In this document: positions 1 through 5,247 of the stretch, piece by piece
Layout: each line of letters begins with the position of its first letter
Position numbering within the stretch: position 1 is the first letter of the stretch
NCBI GenBank assembly: GCA_003451975.1
Contig: DMIX01000275.1
Location: 1-5,247 of the forward strand
Reading direction: 5' to 3'
Length of the DNA stretch: 5,247 bases
Origin: Propionibacteriaceae bacterium
GTDB lineage: Bacteria > Actinomycetota > Actinomycetes > Propionibacteriales > Propionibacteriaceae
The notes under the pieces: model-generated
The model's database searches: none
The model's input: only the letters and a program-made list of their open reading frames with translations
What the model was told of the DNA's origin: nothing
Translations under genes and position numbers: made by a program

Positions 1-1068
1 TTCAACTACGGGCGCAACGAGGTGAAGTCCTTCCTCGTTTCGAACGCCTTGTACTGGGTGACCGAATTCCACGTCGACGCGCTGCGGGTCGACGCAGTCG
101 CCTCAATGCTCTACCTCGACTACTCCCGCAACGAAGGAGAGTGGGTCCCCAATATTCACGGCGGTCGGGAAAACCTGGAAGCAATCGACTTCCTGCGCTA
201 CGTGAACTCCCACCTGTATCACCGGGTCCCCGGAGTGGTCATGATCGCGGAGGAATCCACCTCCTTCGACGGCGTGACGCGCGCGGTGGACGCCGGCGGG
301 CTCGGTTTCGGCTTCAAATGGAATATGGGTTGGATGAACGACTCGTTGCGCTACCTGGAGTTGGAGCCGATCCACCGCCAGTACCACCACAACGAGATGA
401 CCTTCGCGATGGTCTATGCCTTCTCGGAGAATTTCATCCTGCCGATCTCGCACGACGAGGTCGTCCACGGCAAGGGTTCCATGATCAACAAGGTCCCACA
501 GGACGCCTGGCGCCAGTTCGCCACCTTGCGGGCCTTCTATTCCTTCATGTGGGCCTTCCCGGGCAAGAAGCTCATCTTCGCCGGCTGCGAGTTCGGGCAG
601 CGAACCGAGTTCAACGAAGCGGTGAGCCTGGAGTGGTGGGTCAGCGATCTCTGGGGCCATCACGGGCTGCAGCGACTGTTCAAGGACCTCAACGAGGTCT
701 ATCGCCGCACGCCGGCGTTGTGGGAGCTGGACTCCTCCCCCGCCGGGTTCGCCTGGATCAACGCCGACGACGCCGGAGCCAACACCTACTCCTGGATCCG
801 CAACGACACTGCGGGCAACCACCTTGCTGCGATCGTCAACTTCTCCTCCGAACCATGGACCCAGTACCGCATCGGTCTGCCTGAGCCCGGGGTGTGGACC
901 GAGATACTCAATTCCGATGCGGGGGTTTACAACGGCACCGACAACTTCGGCAATCTCGGACGGGTGGTCGCTGTTGATCGGCCCCATCAGGGTTTCCCGG
1001 CCAGCGCGACCGTCGTGGTCCCGCCGTTGGGCGCGGTCTACCTGCGTCACGATCCCGACCAATCCTGA
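1..1068 (+). CDS. glgB: 1,4-alpha-glucan branching enzyme GlgB, C-terminal half (5' end outside window)
   Basis: The enzyme cuts an alpha-1,4-glucan chain and rejoins it through an alpha-1,6 bond, making the branches of glycogen in the cytoplasm. The frame is open from base 1 and ends at TGA 1066-1068, giving 355 visible residues. GlgB proteins are usually about 630-750 residues, so roughly half is missing on the left. Visible GH13 landmarks are [11 protein letters not shown] with the nucleophile Asp at residue 31 of the fragment (codon 91-93), IAEEST with the acid/base Glu (codons 250-255), and [13 protein letters not shown] with the third catalytic Asp at fragment residue 152 (codon 454-456). 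FGQRTEFNE and a C-terminal all-beta domain (about fragment residues 255-350, including [12 protein letters not shown]) follow as in the E. coli enzyme. All catalytic residues expected in this half are present, so the gene looks functional. The GTG at 22 is internal, not a start. The next gene begins five bases after the stop, which suggests co-transcription. Confidence 0.97.
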   Translation, partial: FNYGRNEVKSFLVSNALYWVTEFHVDALRVDAVASMLYLDYSRNEGEWVPNIHGGRENLEAIDFLRYVNSHLYHRVPGVVMIAEESTSFDGVTRAVDAGGLGFGFKWNMGWMNDSLRYLELEPIHRQYHHNEMTFAMVYAFSENFILPISHDEVVHGKGSMINKVPQDAWRQFATLRAFYSFMWAFPGKKLIFAGCEFGQRTEFNEAVSLEWWVSDLWGHHGLQRLFKDLNEVYRRTPALWELDSSPAGFAWINADDAGANTYSWIRNDTAGNHLAAIVNFSSEPWTQYRIGLPEPGVWTEILNSDAGVYNGTDNFGNLGRVVAVDRPHQGFPASATVVVPPLGAVYLRHDPDQS

Positions 1069-1073
1069 CCCCG

Positions 1074-1838
1074 GTGTTACCCATCACCATCACCGATGGC
1101 GTTGCCGTCGTCACGCTCGATCCAGCTCGGTCGGGGGCTGAGGCCGCTGCCGCGGTCCAGGCTGCCCGCGACGCAGCGCTGGCCGATCCTGAGGTGCACC
1201 GCGTCGAGATGTACGTGACCGCCCCGAACCGCGACTATCGCCGAGCACTGCATCAGGCCGGCTTTCGCCTCGACGGCGTGGCGCGAGCTCGGCGTCGCAC
1301 TGCTGTGGGCCTGGCCGACGAGTGGTGCTATTCGCTGCTACGTTCGGATCCCATCGAGGGTCGCGAGGCATTCACCGCGGTGATGAACTCCGTCACCGCC
1401 CGCAAACGGGTGATCGCCCACCTACTGCTGACCGATTCCCAGGACCGAGTCTGCATCCTGCAAACCACTTTCAAACCCGACTTCGAACTACCCGGCGGCA
1501 TTCTCGAAATCGGTGAGAGCCCCCGCGACGGGTTGCTCCGTGAAGTCCGGGAAGAGCTCGACCACACCGTCGAGGTCGGGCGCCTGCTCGTCGTGGATTG
1601 GTTGGTTCCCTACCTGGGCTGGGAGGACGCCGTGGAGCTCATCTTCGACGCCGGAACCCTCACCGATCCGCACCTGCTGCGCCCTGACGGCCGAGAGATC
1701 GAGGCTGTCCATTGGCTTGGTCTGACGGCGGCAGCCGCACGCATGGCACCCTTTGCCCAAGGGCGCCTCCACGCCGCCTGGTCGGCCCGACAGGAGTCGC
1801 AAACCTTCTACCTCGAAGGCGGCACCCGCATCTCCTAG
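1074..1838 (+). CDS. Nudix hydrolase with N-terminal partial GNAT-acetyltransferase-like region
   Basis: This is a 254-residue protein in two parts. Residues about 38-90 resemble the C-terminal half of a GNAT acetyltransferase: HRVEMYV, then NRDYRRALHQAGFRLDG, then an Arg-rich turn and DEWCYSLL. The acetyl-CoA-binding loop (Q/R-x-x-G-x-G/A) expected before this segment is not visible, so acetyltransferase activity is doubtful. Residues about 108-240 form a Nudix domain, a family that hydrolyses nucleoside diphosphates linked to another moiety using a divalent metal. The Nudix box runs from Gly142 through Glu148, Arg156, Glu157, Glu160 and Glu161, so the metal-binding REVREE core is intact. 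The usual glycine after it is Asp163 and the next hydrophobic position is His164. Substrate is unknown; a link to ADP-sugars would be a guess from the glgB neighbour. The GTG at 1074 is the first start in the frame, lies five bases after the glgB stop and has no clear Shine-Dalgarno, suggesting translational coupling. The start is uncertain because a later ATG at 1209 would remove much of the GNAT-like part. Confidence 0.88.
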   Translation: MLPITITDGVAVVTLDPARSGAEAAAAVQAARDAALADPEVHRVEMYVTAPNRDYRRALHQAGFRLDGVARARRRTAVGLADEWCYSLLRSDPIEGREAFTAVMNSVTARKRVIAHLLLTDSQDRVCILQTTFKPDFELPGGILEIGESPRDGLLREVREELDHTVEVGRLLVVDWLVPYLGWEDAVELIFDAGTLTDPHLLRPDGREIEAVHWLGLTAAAARMAPFAQGRLHAAWSARQESQTFYLEGGTRIS

Positions 1839-1919
1839 GCCCTCATTGACCTGGAGCCAGTGACCGCCGAGAGGGACACCTGTTCCGCCTGACCGTGAGC
1901 ACCTCGCCACGCTTCGGAC

Positions 1920-2220
1920 TTGATCACAGCGAGAAAGGACTTGGCTGCAATCACCGAAGAGCCTTGCGGCAGCAGCGCGAAGCTCACCATGGTGCGAGAC
2001 GCCGTACCGGCAGCCTTCCGGACAGCGAAGTCCGACTACCTCCCCCGAGATCGATGCTCGTGCCGCAGCGCTGCAGAACACCTTCGCGGCGACCCTCAAT
2101 CAAGGCTTCCTCGGCATTTTCGCCGTGAGCGGGATCGTGTCGCTGGCCGGTTTGGTGCTCGTGCTGGTCTACCCCAGGCGGGTCAGAACAGCGCCGACAT
2201 CAGCTCGCGGCGAGCCCTGA
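1920..2220 (+). pseudogene. Decayed C-terminal end of a membrane transporter (MFS-like), frameshifted
   Basis: No intact gene lies between the Nudix stop (1838) and the thioredoxin/TPR stop (2183), but a fragment of one seems to remain. In the frame starting at 2047 the sequence reads EIDARAAALQNTFAATLNQG and continues into a 22-residue hydrophobic stretch (codons 2107-2172, FLGIFAVSG to LVLVLVY), then Pro-Arg-Arg and a basic tail to TGA 2218-2220. A last transmembrane helix followed by positive charges is typical of the end of many transporters, and the wording suggests an MFS drug-efflux type. This family call rests on pattern memory only. Upstream the plausible coding continues in another frame (VPAAFRTAKSDYLP, ending at codon 2043-2045). 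Removing one C from the five-C run 2042-2046 joins the two as SDYLPEIDARAAA. No start codon, signal or upstream helices are seen, so it is a remnant, not a small intact gene. Its tail overlaps the convergent gene by 38 bases. Confidence 0.42.
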
Positions 2221-3061
2221 GAACCGACTCCTCGGAGTTGCCGACGGTCTCGAACAATTCCAGCAACCGCACCCGAACCGTCTCGCGTTCGGTACCGCCG
2301 AGAACTCTGATCAGATCAATCAGTCGGTCGAACGCAGCCTCCGGATGGCCTTGACTCAGTTCGACATCGGCGGCATCCAGGCCTGCCTGCACATTCCGCG
2401 GGTCGGCCGCCGCGGCAGCCATCACCGCCGTCGGCTCCAGCTTGGTGATGCGCGCCAACAAGGCGGCCTGCGCGCGACCGGCCTGCGCCTCAGGGTCATG
2501 GGGTGTCGCGGCGAGGATCGCATCGAACTCAACCACCGCCTGTTCGAAGTCACCGTTAGCCAGCGCGGCATCCGCCGCAGCAAACCGGGGATCGGGCCCG
2601 GCATCGGCAGCCACGCTCACCGGCTCTGCTCGACCGGTTACGCCGTTGGCCGCAGCCACCTGTAGCAACTGGTCAAGATAGGCCTTGGCCTCGGCCTTGT
2701 TGCGGGTGCCCTGCCACAGCGGCGCCAGCTGACCGGCGATCACCGCGATCACCGTCGGTACTGCCTGGATGCCCAAGGCCTGCGCGAGTTGCGGTTCCGC
2801 GTCGATATCGACCTGCGCCAGCAGGAAGGCACCACCGGCTTCATTGGTGAGTTCGACCAGGTCGCGCGAGAGTTGGTCGGCATTGGCCCGGGGAGAGTTC
2901 AGCTCCAACACAATCGGGTAGCGGGCAGAAGCTGCGATCAATTGCTCCAGTCCCTGCGTATCCACCGTCGTCACGTAGCTCGCGCCCGGCGGTGGCGGCG
3001 GCGCTTTCGCCGCTGCGACGATGCCGGACAGATCCATGGCTCCTGCGGGATTGAAACTCAT
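2183..3061 (-). CDS. cnoX: Thioredoxin-fold/TPR protein of the CnoX (YbbN) type, without cysteines
   Basis: A 292-residue protein, close in length to E. coli CnoX/YbbN (about 284), a chaperone-type holdase that works with GroEL and DnaK. Residues about 28-135 form a thioredoxin fold: YPIVLELNS strand, helix, LLAQVDIDAEPQLAQALGIQ, then the cis-proline motif VPT (Pro102) and the following strand. Residues about 156-292 are helical and TPR-like (FAAADAALANGDFEQAVVEF; VELSQGHPEAAFDRLIDLI), ending RARRELMSALF, which resembles the YbbN end RRQLYALLY. Where the CXXC centre should be, the protein reads SPRANA (residues 56-61), and there is no cysteine anywhere, so it cannot be a thiol oxidoreductase. 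A Pro-rich linker (PPPPPGA, 21-27) precedes the fold. The ATG at 3061 was chosen because GGAAGAA lies seven bases upstream and the product start (MSFNPAGAMDLSG) fits the family. An upstream in-frame start at 3310 would run antisense through pgm. The gene diverges from pgm. The symbol is by family resemblance. Confidence 0.9.
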   Translation of the reverse strand: MSFNPAGAMDLSGIVAAAKAPPPPPGASYVTTVDTQGLEQLIAASARYPIVLELNSPRANADQLSRDLVELTNEAGGAFLLAQVDIDAEPQLAQALGIQAVPTVIAVIAGQLAPLWQGTRNKAEAKAYLDQLLQVAAANGVTGRAEPVSVAADAGPDPRFAAADAALANGDFEQAVVEFDAILAATPHDPEAQAGRAQAALLARITKLEPTAVMAAAAADPRNVQAGLDAADVELSQGHPEAAFDRLIDLIRVLGGTERETVRVRLLELFETVGNSEESVLRARRELMSALF

Positions 3062-3115
3062 ACCGGCATTCTTCCATGACCTGCAATTGGCGCCCAGGCC
3101 GGGCAAGATGGCCTC
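3062..3115. promoter_or_regulatory. 54-base divergent intergenic region between the CnoX-type gene and pgm
   Basis: The two genes start back to back with only 54 bases between their start codons. The ribosome-binding site of the minus-strand gene occupies bases 3069-3075. I could not find a convincing -35/-10 pair for either direction, although a TTGCCC hexamer is readable on the minus strand inside the gap. At least one promoter may lie inside the neighbouring coding sequence, or transcripts may have very short leaders. The call rests on gene orientation, not on a recognised promoter. Confidence 0.35.
3069..3075 (-). promoter_or_regulatory. Shine-Dalgarno of the CnoX-type gene
   Basis: On the minus strand GGAAGAA is followed by seven bases (TGCCGGT) and the ATG at 3061. 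This spacing supports 3061 as the true start over the upstream in-frame codon at 3310. Confidence 0.6.
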
Positions 3116-4744
3116 ATGGTTCATGAACGCGCCGGCCAGGTTGCCCGCCTTGAAGATCTCATCGACCCCGACGCCGTGGTCTCGGCCTACTACGACCTGC
3201 GGCCCGACCCGGACAATCCCGATCAGCAGGTAGTCTTCGGCACCTCCGGGCATCGCGGCTCGAGTTTGGATGCCGCATTCAACGACGCCCACATTGCTGC
3301 CACCACTCAAGCCATCGTGGAATACCGCGCAGGCCAGGGCATCACCGGCCCGTTATTCATCGGTAAGGACACTCACATCCTCTCCGGTCCTGCGTGGCGC
3401 ACCGCTATCGAGGTCCTGCACGCCCACGGCGTGGCGGTGCATGCCGAGGCGGATTCCGATTTCACGCCGACCCCGGCGGTGTCGCGAGCCATCATCGTCT
3501 ACAACCGTGATCACTCCGGGCCGCGCGCCGATGGCATCGTCGTCACGCCGTCCCACAACCCCCCGCGCGACGGCGGCTTCAAGTACAACCCGCCGCACGG
3601 CGGCCCGGCAGACACCGACGCCACCAGTTGGATCGCGGCGCGGGCCAACGAGTTGCTGCGTGATCCCGGCGCCATCGTACGGACGCCCTACCAGCGCGCC
3701 GCCGCCGAGGTCACCCGCGTGGACTACCTCGGTGCCTACTGCGAGGACCTGCACAACGCCATCGATCTGGACGCCATAGCCGGATCCGGGGTGCGAATCG
3801 GCGCCGATCCCTTGGGGGGCGCGTCAGTGCAGTACTGGGCCTACATCGCCGAGCGGCTCAACCTGGACCTCACCGTGGTCAATCCCAGCGTCGATCCGAC
3901 CTGGAGTTTCATGAGCCTGGACTGGGACGGCAAGATTCGCATGGATTGCTCCAGCCCTTACGCGATGGCCGGTTTGATCGCAAACCGCGACTCCTTCGAT
4001 ATCAGCACCGGCAACGACGCCGATTCTGATCGCCACGGCATCGTCACCCCGGACGCTGGACTACTCAATCCCAACGCCTACCTCGCCGTCGCGATCAGCT
4101 ACCTGTTCGATCACCGCCCGCAGTGGGCTGCCGGAGCCGCAGTCGGAAAGACCCTGGTGTCTTCGTCCATCATCGACAAGGTCGCGGCAGACCTTGGCCG
4201 CACCCTGGTCGAGGTTCCGGTCGGATTCAAGTGGTTCGTGCCCGGCTTGATCAGTGGTGATCTCGGATTCGGCGGCGAAGAATCTGCCGGGGCCTCATTC
4301 CTCGCTCGCGATGGCAGCACCTGGACCACCGACAAGGACGGCATTCTGCTGGCGCTGCTCGCTAGCGAGATCCGCGCGGTGACCGGTTCCTCCCCAAGCC
4401 AGCTCTATGCCGCCATGGAGGCCCGATATGGCGCTTCGCATTACGCGCGCATCGATGCACCTGCCAGCCGCGAACAGAAGGCCAAACTGGCCAAGCTCAG
4501 CGCATCCGACATCACCGCCACCACACTCGCTGGGGAGCCCATCACCGCCACCTTGACCCACGCACCCGGCAACGGCGCACCGATCGGCGGGCTGAAGGTC
4601 ACCACCGCCTCGGCGTGGTTCGCTGCCCGCCCCTCCGGGACGGAGAATGTCTACAAGATCTATGCAGAGTCCCTGCGCGACGCAGCACATCTGGCGCAGG
4701 TTCAAGCCGAGGCCAAAGAAGTGGTCGACGCCGTTCTCGCCTAG
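3116..4744 (+). CDS. pgm: Phosphoglucomutase, alpha-D-glucose phosphate-specific
   Basis: Pgm interconverts glucose-1-phosphate and glucose-6-phosphate in the cytoplasm, linking glycolysis to glycogen and nucleotide-sugar synthesis. The 542-residue product matches the E. coli Pgm type (about 546 residues) from end to end, starting VHERAGQ against IHNRAGQ. Visible landmarks in order are FGTSGHRGS (about 41-49); TPSHNPP with the phosphorylated Ser146 (codon 3551-3553); the metal-binding loop with Asp301, Asp303 and Asp305 followed by Arg-His; the sugar-binding loop GGEESAGAS with Glu388 and Ser390; and the phosphate-binding loop RPSGTE from Arg505. All catalytic motifs are intact. The ATG at 3116 fits the family start, but only weak Shine-Dalgarno-like sequence precedes it. 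It diverges from the CnoX-type gene and is followed 22 bases later by the epimerase gene, so the two may share a transcript. Its job fits the nearby glgB. No truncation or frameshift is seen. Confidence 0.97.
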   Translation: MVHERAGQVARLEDLIDPDAVVSAYYDLRPDPDNPDQQVVFGTSGHRGSSLDAAFNDAHIAATTQAIVEYRAGQGITGPLFIGKDTHILSGPAWRTAIEVLHAHGVAVHAEADSDFTPTPAVSRAIIVYNRDHSGPRADGIVVTPSHNPPRDGGFKYNPPHGGPADTDATSWIAARANELLRDPGAIVRTPYQRAAAEVTRVDYLGAYCEDLHNAIDLDAIAGSGVRIGADPLGGASVQYWAYIAERLNLDLTVVNPSVDPTWSFMSLDWDGKIRMDCSSPYAMAGLIANRDSFDISTGNDADSDRHGIVTPDAGLLNPNAYLAVAISYLFDHRPQWAAGAAVGKTLVSSSIIDKVAADLGRTLVEVPVGFKWFVPGLISGDLGFGGEESAGASFLARDGSTWTTDKDGILLALLASEIRAVTGSSPSQLYAAMEARYGASHYARIDAPASREQKAKLAKLSASDITATTLAGEPITATLTHAPGNGAPIGGLKVTTASAWFAARPSGTENVYKIYAESLRDAAHLAQVQAEAKEVVDAVLA

Positions 4745-4752
4745 TCAACTGT

Positions 4753-4758
4753 GGAAAG
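4753..4758 (+). promoter_or_regulatory. Shine-Dalgarno of the epimerase gene
   Basis: GGAAAG lies eight bases before the ATG at 4767, in the short gap after the pgm stop. It fixes the epimerase start at 4767 and rules out longer upstream in-frame readings that run back through the end of pgm. Confidence 0.65.
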
Positions 4759-4766
4759 CTGGACTC

Positions 4767-5201
4767 ATGAACAATGACGATCTGTTTGTGTGCATCGATC
4801 ACGTCGGCCTGGCCGTACCCGACCTCGACGAAGCCATCCGGTTCCACACCGAGGTGATGGGCTGGCGCGTGCTTCATCGAGAAACGAATGCCGAGCAGGG
4901 TGTCGAGGAAGCCATGATCGGCACCGGCGACCAGGGCCCGGAGAACGCCCAGATTCAGCTGCTCGCGCCACTGAACGAGAACTCCACCATTGCGAAGTTC
5001 CTGGCCAAGAATGGGCCAGGAATGCAGCAACTGTGCTATCGCGTCGCCGACCTGGATCGGGTCTCAGCGGTCCTGCGTGAGCGCGGCGTCCGCCTGCTCT
5101 ACCCCGAACCCAAGATCGGCACCGGTGGTTCACGGATCAATTTCGCTCACCCCAAAGATGTCGGTGGCGTGCTGTTGGAAATTGTCGAGCCAGCGCATTA
5201 A
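4767..5201 (+). CDS. mce: Methylmalonyl-CoA epimerase (VOC superfamily)
   Basis: The enzyme interconverts the 2R and 2S forms of methylmalonyl-CoA, the step between propionyl-CoA carboxylation (or transcarboxylation) and the B12-dependent mutase. The 144-residue product closely follows the Propionibacterium shermanii epimerase as I recall it: MNNDDLFVCIDHV start, HRETNAEQGVEEAM, LLAPLNENSTIAKFLAKNG, LRERGVRLLYPEPKIGTGGS, RINFAHPK and GVLLEIVEP. Metal ligands His12, Gln64 and Glu138 line up with His12, Gln65 and Glu141 of that enzyme, and the catalytic Glu48 is present. The fourth ligand, normally the second His of GxHH, is Gln88 here (GMQQLCYRV, codon 5028-5030). The repeated beta-alpha-beta-beta-beta modules of VOC proteins fit the length. 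The start is set by GGAAAG eight bases upstream. It follows pgm by 22 bases on the same strand. Function as an epimerase is well supported; a related VOC role with a changed metal site is the main alternative. Confidence 0.92.
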   Translation: MNNDDLFVCIDHVGLAVPDLDEAIRFHTEVMGWRVLHRETNAEQGVEEAMIGTGDQGPENAQIQLLAPLNENSTIAKFLAKNGPGMQQLCYRVADLDRVSAVLRERGVRLLYPEPKIGTGGSRINFAHPKDVGGVLLEIVEPAH

Positions 5202-5220
5202 CTCATTGCCCCCCGGGTCG

Positions 5221-5247
5221 AGAAAGGCGAGGAATTGCCGGTAGCAT
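5221..5247 (+). promoter_or_regulatory. Candidate ribosome-binding site and start of the next gene
   Basis: After the epimerase stop, AGAAAGG (5221-5227) lies seven bases before a TTG at 5235, and GAGGA lies at 5229-5233. The window ends on AT, so an ATG at 5246 is also possible. Purine-rich sequence of this kind 20-45 bases after a stop suggests another gene in the same direction. Too little is visible to identify its product. Confidence 0.3.

Noticed and set aside
141..884. 247-codon open frame on the plus strand inside glgB
   Set aside because: It is an out-of-frame reading of the branching enzyme, rich in Arg and Pro as expected for a shifted frame.
103..1062. Long open frame of 319 codons on the minus strand opposite glgB
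   Set aside because: It is an antisense shadow of a gene with intact catalytic motifs in high-GC DNA, and its translation shows no recognisable domain.
1081..1099. Inverted repeat CCATC ... GATGG just inside the Nudix gene
   Set aside because: A five-base stem with a nine-base loop is expected by chance and sits inside codons, with no regulatory context.
1488..2099. 203-codon minus-strand open frame across the Nudix end and the gene-poor stretch
   Set aside because: It lies antisense to the Nudix domain, its composition is unlike a real protein here, and no motif is visible.
2112..2125. Small hairpin CGGC-ATTTTC-GCCG as a possible terminator
   Set aside because: The stem has only four pairs and no following T run in either direction, and it lies within the transporter-like reading frame.
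1895..2128. 77-codon plus-strand open frame in the gene-poor stretch, starting GTG
   Set aside because: No ribosome-binding site, an Arg/His-rich translation without a recognisable motif, and it competes with the more plausible transporter remnant frames.
3062..3310. Upstream extension of the CnoX-type gene to a start at 3310
   Set aside because: It would overlap the first 195 bases of pgm in antisense, the added residues show no domain, and a good ribosome-binding site precedes the ATG at 3061.
4647..4766. Upstream extension of the epimerase to a start at 4647
   Set aside because: It runs through the end of pgm in another frame. The family start and the GGAAAG site point to 4767.

Overview
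The window is a GC-rich, tightly packed actinobacterial chromosome segment. It most likely comes from a Propionibacteriales-type organism. The clearest lineage clue is the methylmalonyl-CoA epimerase near the right end, whose N-terminus (MNNDDLFVCIDHV) and C-terminal half, as I remember the sequence, closely resemble the Propionibacterium shermanii enzyme. The third codon positions of the real genes are strongly G/C. I see no RNA genes, CRISPR arrays or complete mobile elements.

Layout from left to right. (1) Bases 1-1068 hold the C-terminal half of the glycogen branching enzyme GlgB, cut by the window edge. (2) Five bases after it, a 254-residue protein (1074-1838) joins an incomplete GNAT-acetyltransferase-like N-terminus to a Nudix hydrolase domain. 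(3) Bases 1839-2182 carry no intact gene. They hold what looks like the decayed C-terminal end of a membrane transporter, with a one-base frameshift at a run of five Cs. (4) On the minus strand, 3061-2183, lies a cysteine-free thioredoxin-fold/TPR protein of the CnoX (YbbN) type. (5) Diverging from it across 54 bases is a complete alpha-D-glucose phosphate-specific phosphoglucomutase, Pgm (3116-4744). (6) Twenty-two bases later comes methylmalonyl-CoA epimerase (4767-5201). (7) The last 46 bases end with ribosome-binding-site-like sequence, probably the lead-in to another gene.

Two metabolic themes meet here. GlgB and Pgm belong to glycogen metabolism: Pgm interconverts glucose-1-phosphate and glucose-6-phosphate, and GlgB introduces alpha-1,6 branches. 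The epimerase belongs to the methylmalonyl-CoA/propionate pathway. The order glgB - thioredoxin/TPR - epimerase resembles, from memory, the mycobacterial neighbourhood in which the epimerase is followed by an acetyl-CoA acetyltransferase. Here pgm sits between the thioredoxin/TPR gene and the epimerase.

Most of the window is ordinary conserved metabolism. The points worth a second look are the GNAT-like/Nudix fusion with an altered Nudix box, the transporter remnant, the cysteine-free thioredoxin fold, and a glutamine where the epimerase usually has a metal-binding histidine. I found no convincing evidence of an undescribed multi-gene system.
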